Origin: Chitinophaga filiformis
GTDB lineage: Bacteria > Bacteroidota > Bacteroidia > Chitinophagales > Chitinophagaceae
DNA length: 64,000 nt
Reading direction: 5' to 3'
Assembly (NCBI RefSeq): GCF_900102545.1
Contig: NZ_FNBN01000005.1
Location: 62,001 to 126,000, forward strand
The notes below the pieces were generated by a model. That model searched no databases and was not told where the DNA came from. It saw only the letters and a program-made list of their open reading frames with translations. Each line of letters starts with the position of its first letter. The first letter of the stretch is position 1. Of this stretch, positions 8,074-15,837 are shown one piece after another. The position numbers and the translations under genes are program-made.

Positions 8074-9141
8074 ATGAGCAAAAGAACAGAAAAGACAATC
8101 GTTGACATTGCGGAAGAACTGAAACTTTCCGTATCTACCGTTTCCCGCGCGCTGAACAATCATCCGAATATCAGCACCCGTACCAAGGAGAAGGTAAAGA
8201 AGATGGCGAATAAGCTCGGATACCGCCCCAATGCCATGGCAGCCGGTCTGCGGAACAATAAAAGCCGTACCATAGGACTGGTAGTGCCACGTATCTCTAT
8301 GTTCTTCCCTGCTACCATCAGTACCGTTATTCAGAATAAGCTCCATGAGCACGGGTATCATGTGCTGATCTGTCAATCCAACGACTCCCTGGAACAGGAG
8401 ATAGCCCTGGCAGAGACCCTGTATTCTACCAGGATCGATGCACTGGCAGTTTCCAGTACACTCTATACGACTGATTTCTCACACTTTGATATCTTCAAGG
8501 ACAATCATATTCCCCTTGTCTTCTTTGACCGTGTGCCGAAAGATTATAAGGTAAAAGTGATAAAAGGAGATGATTACCTGGGTGGTTATAAAGTAACAGA
8601 GCACCTGATAGAAAAGGGTTGTAATGACATTGTACACATATCAGGTCCGCTGACCTGTAATCTATATGTAGAACGTGTGGCAGGATATAAGGATGCTTTG
8701 CGCAAGCATAAGATCCCGTTTAAGAAATCAAGGATTTTCTACCAGGAGCTGACCAAAGAAAATGCCTTGGCTGCCTGTGAGAAGATCTTCTCTAAAACGC
8801 CTTATCCTGATGGCATCTTTGCTGCCAATGATACTACTGCCATTACCATCCTGGAGTATTGCCGTAAGATCAATGTACGGGTGCCGGAAGACCTCAAGAT
8901 AGTTGGATACTCCAATGACCCGCGTGCAGAGATCATTACACCTTCGATCACTTCTGTTGATCAGTTCCCGGCTATCATGGGAGAGAAGGTAGCGAACGCA
9001 CTGCTGGATTTGCTCCAACAGCCCGGAGCAATGCCACAACGTTATTCTGAAGAACTCGTGCCTATCCAATTGATAGAACGTGCTTCTTCAGCAGCGCCTG
9101 TTGCAAAGCCTAAAACAACCGTAAAAAAGAAAGTAAAATAA
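8074..9141 (+). CDS. LacI-family transcriptional regulator of the uronate locus
   Basis: 355 residues. An N-terminal LacI helix-turn-helix (about 8-55; VDIAEELKLSVSTVSRALNN) and hinge helix are followed by a periplasmic-binding-protein-like ligand domain (about 65-335; the SITSVDQFP segment is typical). The lysine-rich tail (TTVKKKVK) is ordinary for Bacteroidota members. It is the last gene of the kduI operon and is followed by a terminator. Its likely targets are the TGCAAACGTTTGCA palindromes at 1855, 5161, 9189 and 37720, with a uronate or KDG intermediate as inducer; both are inferences. Confidence 0.9.
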   Translation: MSKRTEKTIVDIAEELKLSVSTVSRALNNHPNISTRTKEKVKKMANKLGYRPNAMAAGLRNNKSRTIGLVVPRISMFFPATISTVIQNKLHEHGYHVLICQSNDSLEQEIALAETLYSTRIDALAVSSTLYTTDFSHFDIFKDNHIPLVFFDRVPKDYKVKVIKGDDYLGGYKVTEHLIEKGCNDIVHISGPLTCNLYVERVAGYKDALRKHKIPFKKSRIFYQELTKENALAACEKIFSKTPYPDGIFAANDTTAITILEYCRKINVRVPEDLKIVGYSNDPRAEIITPSITSVDQFPAIMGEKVANALLDLLQQPGAMPQRYSEELVPIQLIERASSAAPVAKPKTTVKKKVK

Positions 9142-9174
9142 AAGCAGGCATGCTGTTTACAGCAGCCTGCTTTT
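9140..9174 (+). terminator. Intrinsic terminator after the lacI-type gene
   Basis: AAAAGCAGGC and GCCTGCTTTT pair (9140-9149 with 9165-9174), with an inner TGCTG/CAGCA stem and a trailing U run. It overlaps the last base pairs of the regulator stop codon and separates it from GH88. Confidence 0.88.
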
Positions 9175-9188
9175 AATATCTGATTAAG

Positions 9189-9202
9189 TGCAAACGATTG
9201 CG
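9189..9202. promoter_or_regulatory. Degenerate LacI-type operator upstream of GH88
   Basis: TGCAAACGATTGCG matches the TGCAAACGTTTGCA consensus at 12 of 14 positions, 58 bases before the GH88 start and after the terminator. It probably lets the same regulator control the GH88-DUF2264 unit. Confidence 0.65.
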
Positions 9203-9260
9203 TAAATATAATTGGTAAGTAGCCGCAGAATGAGTAATGCGGTCAATAAAATTACACGAG

Positions 9261-10460
9261 ATGAAAAAACTACAACTCCTTTTCTGTGGATTATTGTTGT
9301 CGGGTAGCATCACTACTGTATATGCCCAACAAAGCAGCCGCAAACAACAAATGACCGAGCTGGCGAATAAGACCCTCGACCTGGCTGTACGCCAGTATAA
9401 GCTGATGATGCAACATGTACCCGACAGTGTCTTACCACGTACTACCAGCAATAAAGACGGTAGTCTTGTTACCGCTAAAACAGGCTGGTGGACTGCAGGT
9501 TTTTATCCGGGCACACTCTGGTATCTGTATGAATATTCTAAAGATAATACGCTGAAGCAGGAAGCGCTGAAACGTACTGCGCAGGTGGAAAAGGAAAAGG
9601 ACAACAAAGGTACCCATGACCTGGGTTTTATGCTGTACTGCAGTGCCGGAAACGCTTACCGTATCACCAAAGATCCAAGGTATAAAGAAGTGCTGCTGAC
9701 AAGCGCACGTTCCCTGTCTACCCGCTTTAATCCGAAAGTAGGATGTATTAAGTCGTGGGATCACGGCCAATGGGAGTTCCCTGTGATTATCGACAACATG
9801 ATGAACCTGGAATTACTGACCTGGGCTACCAGGGTAAGTAAAAATCCTTCTTTTGATCACATTGCCCGTACGCATGCCAATACGACCATGAAGAACCATT
9901 TCAGACCTGACTATAGTTCCTATCATGTGATAGGGTATGATACCACTACAGGCGCTGTATTGGCAAGGAATACACACCAGGGAGCGAATGATACTTCCGC
10001 ATGGTCCCGCGGACAAGCCTGGGGTTTGTATGGTTACACCATGATGTACCGCGAAACAAAAGACAAGGCCTACCTGGAACAGGCAAAGCACATTGCTGAT
10101 TTTATCCTGGGGCATCCACGTATGCCGGAAGATCTGATCCCTTACTGGGATTATGATGCGCCTGGTATCCCGAACGCAAAGAGAGATGCTTCAGCAGGCG
10201 CTGTGGCAGCATCTGCACTGTTGGAACTGAGTCGTTATACGAAAGGCGAAGTATCTTCACGGTACTGGAAAGCAGGGGAGAAGATGCTGGAAAGCCTGGC
10301 TAGTCCCGCTTACCTGGCAAAAGAAGGAGAGAATAATGACTTCATCCTGATGCATAGTGTAGGTTCTCTTCCGCACAATTCTGAAGTGGATGTACCGCTC
10401 ACATATGCAGACTATTATTTTGTAGAAGCTTTGTTACGATACAAACAATGGGCTAAATAA
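9261..10460 (+). CDS. GH88 unsaturated glucuronyl hydrolase
   Basis: 399 residues with a signal peptide (1-22, ending VYA). It belongs to the (alpha/alpha)6-barrel GH88/GH105 group, which removes the 4,5-unsaturated uronic acid from lyase-produced oligosaccharides by hydration. Asp120 (HDLGFM) and Asp178 (IIDNMMNLELL) align with the two catalytic aspartates of Bacillus unsaturated glucuronyl hydrolase, and the family block SAWSRGQAWGLYGYTMMYR is present. An upstream in-frame ATG at 9237 would precede the signal peptide by 8 residues; ATG 9261 gives a normal signal. The freed sugar is the substrate for KduI/KduD. The stop overlaps the next start (TAATG). Confidence 0.92.
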   Translation: MKKLQLLFCGLLLSGSITTVYAQQSSRKQQMTELANKTLDLAVRQYKLMMQHVPDSVLPRTTSNKDGSLVTAKTGWWTAGFYPGTLWYLYEYSKDNTLKQEALKRTAQVEKEKDNKGTHDLGFMLYCSAGNAYRITKDPRYKEVLLTSARSLSTRFNPKVGCIKSWDHGQWEFPVIIDNMMNLELLTWATRVSKNPSFDHIARTHANTTMKNHFRPDYSSYHVIGYDTTTGAVLARNTHQGANDTSAWSRGQAWGLYGYTMMYRETKDKAYLEQAKHIADFILGHPRMPEDLIPYWDYDAPGIPNAKRDASAGAVAASALLELSRYTKGEVSSRYWKAGEKMLESLASPAYLAKEGENNDFILMHSVGSLPHNSEVDVPLTYADYYFVEALLRYKQWAK

Positions 10461-11716
10461 TGCACAGACGTCATTTCATAAAAGCTGTTCCATTGGCCGG
10501 TATGGCAGGAGCGGTAAAATCAGGCAACTTCCTGCAGGCGGCACAACAGCCTGCAGGAAGTGCTGCTTTTCAGGCAGACCGGGAATACTGGGTGCAACTG
10601 TTAACTCGCATAGCAGAACCGGTGATGAAAAATCTGAGCCTGGGACAGCTCCGGCAAAAGATGCCAACCGAGAAAGCCCCCGGGTATAACAAGCCGGTTG
10701 AAAAGGTGACCTATTTAGAGGCTTTTGGGCGTACTATGGCCGGGATCTCTTCCTGGCTTGAGCTAGGTGCCGATAACACCCCTGAGGGCAAAATAAGGGC
10801 TCGTTTTATCGATTATGCGTTAAAGGCAGCTGCACAGGCAGTGCAACCCGGCGGACCAGATTATATGAACTTTACAGGGCAATTTGACGGACAGCCCCTG
10901 GTGGACGGTGCTTTTCTGGCGCATGCCTTTATCAGGGCGCCTAAACAGTTATGGCAGCCCCTTCCTGCAGCCGTTAAGCAACAGGTGGTATCTGGCTTTA
11001 AGAGTTTGCGCAGTATCCGGCCGGGATATAATAACTGGCTGCTGTTTGCTGCCATTATTGAAGCTGCACTACTGCTGTTTGGAGAGGAGTGGGATGGTAT
11101 GCGGGTAGATTATGCCGTCAAAAAGCACCAGGAGTGGTATAAGGGCGACGGTATGTATGGCGACGGAGCGGATTTCCATTTTGATTATTACAATGGTTTT
11201 GTCATACAGCCTATGCTGACAGATATCCTGAAAGTACTGTCGGAAGCAGGTAAGATCAACCCAAAAGAATACGAGCAGACCATCACCAGGATGCAGCGCT
11301 ATGGCGTGATCCAGGAAAGGCTGATCTCTCCTGAAGGCACTTTCCCCGTAGTGGGGCGTTCCATGACCTACCGGAATGCTGTTTTTCAGCCCCTGGTACA
11401 GTTGGCGCTGCGTGAGCAGTTGCCGGAAGAGCTGACGCCTGGCCAGGTACGGGCGGCCCTGACGGCTGTAATGAGGAACATCTTTGAAACGCCAGGCACG
11501 TTTGACAAAGACGGCTGGCTACAATTAGGCTTCTGTGGCCACCAGCCGGAAATAGCAGACGTATATACATCCACCGGCAGTTTATACCTGTGTACTACAG
11601 GATTCCTGGCGTTAGGTCTGCCAGAAAAAAATGCTTTCTGGACGGCTTCCCCCGGAGAGTGGACCGCGCAAAAAGCATGGGCGGGCAAAACAGTGAAGAA
11701 AGACCATGCGCTTTAG
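10460..11716 (+). CDS. DUF2264-family protein
   Basis: 418 residues. The N-terminus MHRRHFIKAVPLAGMAGAV has an RR-x-F-x-K pattern followed by a hydrophobic stretch, so export by Tat or Sec is possible. The body matches DUF2264 as I know it: WLELG near residue 98, NNWLLFAAIIEAALLLFG near 192, GDGMYGDGADFHFDYYNGFVIQPML near 230, GRSMTYRNAVFQPL near 298. DUF2264 is an alpha/alpha-toroid-like family found in plant-polysaccharide loci; the function is not fixed. It is translationally coupled to GH88 (1-base overlap), which suggests a joint role on unsaturated uronosides. Its stop overlaps the convergent regulator gene by 4 bases. Confidence 0.85.
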   Translation: MHRRHFIKAVPLAGMAGAVKSGNFLQAAQQPAGSAAFQADREYWVQLLTRIAEPVMKNLSLGQLRQKMPTEKAPGYNKPVEKVTYLEAFGRTMAGISSWLELGADNTPEGKIRARFIDYALKAAAQAVQPGGPDYMNFTGQFDGQPLVDGAFLAHAFIRAPKQLWQPLPAAVKQQVVSGFKSLRSIRPGYNNWLLFAAIIEAALLLFGEEWDGMRVDYAVKKHQEWYKGDGMYGDGADFHFDYYNGFVIQPMLTDILKVLSEAGKINPKEYEQTITRMQRYGVIQERLISPEGTFPVVGRSMTYRNAVFQPLVQLALREQLPEELTPGQVRAALTAVMRNIFETPGTFDKDGWLQLGFCGHQPEIADVYTSTGSLYLCTTGFLALGLPEKNAFWTASPGEWTAQKAWAGKTVKKDHAL

Positions 11717-12390
11717 TCGGTATTGATGTCTATCAGTCCATACCTGATACCGAAAATCACAAGACCCACACGGGTTTTAACTTTCAGTTTGTCGCAAAGA
11801 CTGCTTTTGTAGTCATCAATGGTTCGGGGACTTACAAACATCTTCTGTGCAATTTCCTTGTACGATAATTCTGTACAGAGGAATTGCAGGAATGTCTTTT
11901 CCTTTGGTGTCAGTTCTATCTTTTCGCTAAGTGATAATACATCCCGCTGTAAACCGGATATTACCTTTCCGGAGATGTAATCCGGCAGATAGAAATCCTT
12001 CTTAATAATAGAATCAAAGGCTTCCTTCAGATCGTCTGGTTCAACGTTCTTCATAATGTAGCCTTTTGCGCCGGATTTTAACATCTTAATGATCACGGAC
12101 TCGTCGTTCAGCATAGAGAGCGCAAGTACCTTAATCTGAGGGAAATGGTTATTGATCCAGGTAGCAGTTTCGTAACCGTTCATGCCGGGCATATTTACGT
12201 CCAGTATCAGTATATCCGGTAATTGTAACTCACGGTTATTGATGATCTTGATCACTTCTTCCCCGTTACTGGCTTCAAAAAGTATGAAGTAATCAGTAAA
12301 GGTATTAATCAGCCTGCCAAGTGCTTTCCTTACCAGCACATGATCATCGGCAATAGCAACACTATATTTCGCTTTCCTGGTTATGCTCAT
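11713..12390 (-). CDS. NarL/LuxR-type response regulator
   Basis: 225 residues: receiver domain (about 9-125) with acidic pair Asp15/Asp16, phospho-acceptor Asp64 (LILDVNMPGMNG) and conserved Lys114, then a C-terminal LuxR helix-turn-helix (about 157-215, TPKEKTFLQFLCTELSYKEI). It is a cytoplasmic DNA-binding regulator paired with the kinase gene that overlaps its start by 29 bases. Targets are unknown. Last gene of a three-gene unit. Confidence 0.93.
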   Translation of the reverse strand: MSITRKAKYSVAIADDHVLVRKALGRLINTFTDYFILFEASNGEEVIKIINNRELQLPDILILDVNMPGMNGYETATWINNHFPQIKVLALSMLNDESVIIKMLKSGAKGYIMKNVEPDDLKEAFDSIIKKDFYLPDYISGKVISGLQRDVLSLSEKIELTPKEKTFLQFLCTELSYKEIAQKMFVSPRTIDDYKSSLCDKLKVKTRVGLVIFGIRYGLIDINTD

Positions 12391-13198
12391 GAAATGATTG
12401 TTTATTTACGGGTATAGTGATACGAATGGCGGTGCCGCTATTTTTCGCACTATTGATATGGAATGTGCCTCCTATCAGGGATGCTCTTTTTCGAATGTTC
12501 ATCAGTCCTAATCCCTTTAACCTTTCCTGTTTGGCAAACAGTGCTTCAGGATCAAATCCTACGCCATTATCCTTGATCTCCAGCACAAGGATATCTGTGT
12601 TATGGGAAAGTCTGACTTCTACTCTACTCGCTTTGGCATGTTTCACGATATTGTTGAGCATTTCCTGTACGATGCGGAAAAGTATGATCTCTGTCTGATG
12701 GTCAAGCAGGTTCCGTATGTCGGCAAAATTAAAAGAAGTTTCGTACAAATTGGTCCTCTTCAGTCGCTCCAGTTCGAAATCAATAGAGTTGGCAAGGCCT
12801 ACTTCGGTAACGCGGTCCGTATGTAAACTGCGTGAAAGGTCTCTTAGTTCCGTGATGGCTTTTTGCAAAGCCTTCCTGCTCTCTTCTATATATTCCTGTG
12901 CTTCACTGTTGTTTTCTACCGGTACTGTTAATAAGGATAATGCTACGAACGTGAGGGATTGCCCGATATTGTCGTGTATTTCCTGGGACAGATGTCCGAA
13001 CACATTCTCCTGGATTTCAAGTTGTGATCTTAATAGTTCCTGTTCATATCTTTCTTTCATTAATCTGAGTTCCTGCACCTGTGCCTGCCTGCTTTTCTGA
13101 TTCAATATCAACATAATAACGATGAAGCCCACCAGTAAAACAAGTAGGAAGAGGGATGTAAAAATGACTAGGAATACCTCCTGAAAATCAGATTGCAT
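12362..13198 (-). CDS. NarX-type sensor histidine kinase
   Basis: 278 residues: one N-terminal membrane helix (about 8-32), a short coiled coil (35-65), a HisKA_3 dimerisation domain with phospho-accepting His75 (QEIHDNIGQ), and an HATPase_c domain with N box (EMLNNIVKHAKA), G1 (DNGVGFD) and G2 (GLGLMNIRKRASLIGG). It lacks a recognisable extracellular sensor domain, so signal input may come from the multi-pass protein encoded upstream, whose gene overlaps it by 31 bases. It should phosphorylate the following response regulator. Confidence 0.93.
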   Translation of the reverse strand: MQSDFQEVFLVIFTSLFLLVLLVGFIVIMLILNQKSRQAQVQELRLMKERYEQELLRSQLEIQENVFGHLSQEIHDNIGQSLTFVALSLLTVPVENNSEAQEYIEESRKALQKAITELRDLSRSLHTDRVTEVGLANSIDFELERLKRTNLYETSFNFADIRNLLDHQTEIILFRIVQEMLNNIVKHAKASRVEVRLSHNTDILVLEIKDNGVGFDPEALFAKQERLKGLGLMNIRKRASLIGGTFHINSAKNSGTAIRITIPVNKQSFHEHNQESEI

Positions 13199-13860
13199 AT
13201 GAACGAAATGCTAAACAATAAATATAGGATAATATTTACCATAAGATTTATGATATAAAGCGTTTTATAGTTATAGAATGGCATTAGTGAGATGGCATTC
13301 AGTACCCCCGTTAGCGGCGGACTGCAGGTATAAAAGAACAGCAGGCCGGTGGATACCCAGAAAGCGGGCTCGTGCAGCAGGCTATGCGGCCCCGGATATT
13401 TGATACGCTCATAAAAGTAACAGATGCTCGCTGTTACCACTATGATGCAACCCGATAGAAATGTGTAAGTATTGAAAGTGTCCAGCTTTTGTATAAAGAC
13501 CAGGTTAATAAGTGCCAATACTGGATAAATGATCATAAGGACTCCCATTACATTGATCATTCTCTTATTGGCCATGAATGAACGTAGCAGAAAGATCAGG
13601 TAAGTGAAGTTGATTATTCCATAAAAATTATAGAAGATCAGGTTGTGCTTATTATGTATGTTATACCACCAGGCCATCATTTCTACAGCGATGGTCACCA
13701 GGATATATATGATAAACGTATTCAGGTACCGTGGAGGGTTTTTCTGAAGCTTAGCCAGCAATGCGATGATAAAGCAGATAATGATAATAAATACATGCAT
13801 AGGTATTCGTGATAGAACTGCTTTAGAAATCAAGAGCATATATATATGTGCACATGACAT
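13168..13860 (-). CDS. Multi-pass membrane protein, putative partner of the kinase
   Basis: 230 residues with about seven hydrophobic segments (near 20-38, 48-65, 75-95, 102-122, 130-148, 165-185, 200-225) and a basic C-terminal end. I do not recognise a named family. The first start could instead be the internal ATG at 13800 (MHVFIIIICF), which removes 20 residues. The gene overlaps the kinase gene by 31 bases, an arrangement that implies co-translation and hints that this protein senses the signal for the kinase; that role is an inference. Confidence 0.75.
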   Translation of the reverse strand: MSCAHIYMLLISKAVLSRIPMHVFIIIICFIIALLAKLQKNPPRYLNTFIIYILVTIAVEMMAWWYNIHNKHNLIFYNFYGIINFTYLIFLLRSFMANKRMINVMGVLMIIYPVLALINLVFIQKLDTFNTYTFLSGCIIVVTASICYFYERIKYPGPHSLLHEPAFWVSTGLLFFYTCSPPLTGVLNAISLMPFYNYKTLYIINLMVNIILYLLFSISFICNLIFRRYS

Positions 13861-13953
13861 AGAATATTGGTGGCAAATATTTTAAACTGTTATTAATGAC
13901 TTTGATGCGGCCGGTAAATTAGTAAAAGTGGCGATAAAATAAATTCGGATACT

Positions 13954-13987
13954 ATAAAAAAAGCTGCCGAAAACCATTCGCCAGCTT
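13954..13987 (-). terminator. Intrinsic terminator downstream of the 14017-14478 gene
   Basis: Read on the minus strand, AAGCTG (13987-13982) pairs with CAGCTT (13966-13961), followed by a run of seven U. It is 30 bases past the stop of the minus-strand gene at 14017. Confidence 0.75.
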
Positions 13988-14016
13988 ATAACTCGATTTA
14001 TAGGAATGGGTAAACG

Positions 14017-14478
14017 CTATCGGTTCGCAAGCTGAAGGTCTGCGGTTTCACAAACGCTTTTCTTCCTCGGGTCGCCTACACAGCCGGGAGGGCAGGGCAA
14101 TCCCCAGTTGAATGCCACCATTTCTGGCCCTTTCGGTGTGGAAACATACATGTCTTTGTTTTCGGTTTTACCGGTTTCACTGATTTTCTGTCTTGTAGCC
14201 ACAAAAACGATAGTTTGTTTATCCTGCAATAAAATGTTTTCCGGAAAAACAGAAGGGTATACCCCGAAATAAACCCTGATGCCGTCAGCTCCAGCTTCTT
14301 CTGCGGTAGCAATGTATTGTTTCAGTTCGTCCAGGCTATACCATACGCTCAGAGAATCAGGTTTGCCAAGACGCTCAGAATTCGCTTTCCATCTCTTCTC
14401 TGTATAATTTTCGCGCAGCATAGTGACGTGCTTGTTGTCTACGAACTGACCTACTTTCATGGTTTTAGCGGCTGACAT
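14017..14478 (-). CDS. Hypothetical protein with C-terminal cysteine pair
   Basis: 153 residues, no signal peptide or membrane segment. I do not recognise the family with a function. Visible features are a central YSLDELKQYIATAEEAGADG stretch that looks like an amphipathic helix, the GIRVYFGVYP strand after it, and a C-terminal CPPGCVGDPRKKSVC segment with three cysteines. It stands alone: a terminator follows it and a 33-bp dyad lies 71 bases upstream of its start, which suggests its own regulated promoter. Confidence 0.72.
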   Translation of the reverse strand: MSAAKTMKVGQFVDNKHVTMLRENYTEKRWKANSERLGKPDSLSVWYSLDELKQYIATAEEAGADGIRVYFGVYPSVFPENILLQDKQTIVFVATRQKISETGKTENKDMYVSTPKGPEMVAFNWGLPCPPGCVGDPRKKSVCETADLQLANR

Positions 14479-14548
14479 AAGATATTGTATTTTAGGTTTA
14501 TCAATCTCATTTACAAGCTAAAACTAGGGTTTAAAGCATAGAGAAATC

Positions 14549-14581
14549 ATTGTAAGTTTGTGATAATCACAACATTACAAT
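14549..14581. promoter_or_regulatory. Large dyad, probable operator of the 14017-14478 gene
   Basis: A 33-bp dyad centred on base 14565: perfect inner TTGTGATAATCACAA (14558-14572) and perfect outer ATTGTAA / TTACAAT (14549-14555, 14575-14581), with only two mismatched pairs between. TGTGA...TCACA half sites resemble the Crp/Fnr class, but the 3-base spacer is not the standard 6. It lies upstream of the minus-strand gene. Confidence 0.6.
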
Positions 14582-15195
14582 CATAGGAAATTTATAATTA
14601 CTTCCAGTTCAATTTATATATAATATTCTATAATATAAAAACCGTGTATTTATGCTCGTTTTTTGTATAAATATGAATAAAATTCTGCGTAAATAACGGT
14701 GCAAATTTACCGGATAATATCGGTAGGCTGAAAAAATAACATACAAGGACTGCTTTTTTAGGGCAATTCACTCCAAAATCGTTTACGTATTATATATAGC
14801 CTGAAAATCGGTCTGCCGGATACCGTGAAATACCGGTTACCTATTTACCGTGATTCACGCAGATTGTATTTACGTACTTATACATTTCCTCTTGATTCAT
14901 TGCCGGTTTTTTATCCCCAATTACCCGTATAGGAATTACTGTTTATCAGGTATTTATCTCTTTGAAATGCTCTATCGGCATGACTAACAGGCATTTTGCG
15001 CTATTGGCATTCATTTTCGTGTTGTAACAGGTATCTCAAAGTGAGCATTCACATGTCGCGTATACGCTTTTAATGACAACTTCCGGAAACTTATTTTCTC
15101 TAATATTGAGAAGGCAATTAAGCCTGAATGCTGATTTAAAATATTGTACCCTTTGAAAACCCTAATTGTATTGTCCCCCCCAAAGTACCATAACT

Positions 15196-15225
15196 GGCCT
15201 GCTTTTTAGCAGGCCTTTTCTTTTG
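15196..15225 (+). terminator. Strong plus-strand intrinsic terminator with no upstream gene
   Basis: GGCCTGC (15196-15202), loop TTTTTA, GCAGGCC (15209-15215), then TTTTCTTTT. The U tract is on the plus strand, yet the nearest plus-strand coding gene ends at 11716. The minus-strand gene ending at 15236 would read through the hairpin without a U tract. Confidence 0.75.
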
Positions 15226-15235
15226 TATAAGTTAA

Positions 15236-15739
15236 CTACGTTCTACCTTCAATGATATATTCCTTCAATGCCGGAAAATCATAAAAGAAACGGAATGAAA
15301 TAACAGTGTAAGCGGTTTGGTTAGCCGCGGGATTGAATAACGTCACCTCTGTTTCACTCGCTGTAATCCAGGTGTTTTGTACACCTGCCTGCGCTTTCCC
15401 GATAAACGGCTCGCCGTATAACTGACTCAATCGCCATGCCAGTTGCTCATTGGCCTCCTGCGGATAAAGAAATATGCGGTTAATAAACCCGTTTTCATTG
15501 ATGCCGGTGAACAGATGCTGCAGATCAATGCCAGGATCATCTTTCTCAATAGTGCCCCTGGCTGTTCCGTTAAACGCATGATAATGAGCAGCATCTGGAT
15601 AAACATGAAAATTGTTCTTGCCGGCATAGGAGGGAAAAGGTAACATGCCGGGTATCTGTTCCGGCTTTTTGCCCAGCTGTATATCACCAATGCCCAGGTT
15701 GTGAAACCTGAAGCTGTGCTGATGTGGGATCGCTTTCAT
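15236..15739 (-). CDS. Hypothetical cytoplasmic protein
   Basis: 167 residues without signal peptide or membrane helix. I do not recognise the family. The protein is rich in His, Phe and aromatic residues near the N-terminus (HQHSFRFHNLGIGDIQLG; HVYPDAAHYHAFNGTARG near residue 45) and ends with a predicted beta segment (AYTVISFRFFYDFPALKEYI). It is separated from GH92 by a terminator at 15778-15824 and so is probably its own transcript. No function is proposed. Confidence 0.68.
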   Translation of the reverse strand: MKAIPHQHSFRFHNLGIGDIQLGKKPEQIPGMLPFPSYAGKNNFHVYPDAAHYHAFNGTARGTIEKDDPGIDLQHLFTGINENGFINRIFLYPQEANEQLAWRLSQLYGEPFIGKAQAGVQNTWITASETEVTLFNPAANQTAYTVISFRFFYDFPALKEYIIEGRT

Positions 15740-15777
15740 ATATACGGGTTAGTATATATAAAAGTACGTAAAAACTA

Positions 15778-15824
15778 AGAGGGATGGACAAGAGTAAATC
15801 CTCTCATCCATCCCTCTTTTTTTT
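15778..15824. terminator. Terminator after the GH92 gene
   Basis: AGAGGGATGGA (15778-15788) pairs with TCCATCCCTCT (15807-15817), an 11-bp stem with an 18-base loop. A T8 run follows on the plus strand; on the minus strand, leaving GH92, the stem is followed by TTAGTTTTTA. Confidence 0.8.
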
Positions 15825-15837
15825 ATGAGTAAGCAGA

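Larger units (their letters stand above)
14479..15235. other. AT-rich 757-base intergenic region, no protein gene seen
   Basis: Besides the 14549 dyad it holds a near-palindrome TACCGGATAATATCGGTA (14708-14725), two TACCGTGA repeats (14821, 14846), a GCGTATACGC palindrome (15058-15067), a run of seven C (15175-15181) and a plus-strand terminator at 15196. A 15-codon plus-strand frame (14980-15027, MTNRHFALLAFIFVL) is hydrophobic but too short to call. A small RNA ending at the terminator is possible. Confidence 0.5.

Noticed and set aside
14980..15027. A 15-codon frame encoding a hydrophobic peptide
   Set aside because: Frames of this length arise often by chance and I see no clear ribosome-binding or promoter signal; it is only mentioned as a candidate.
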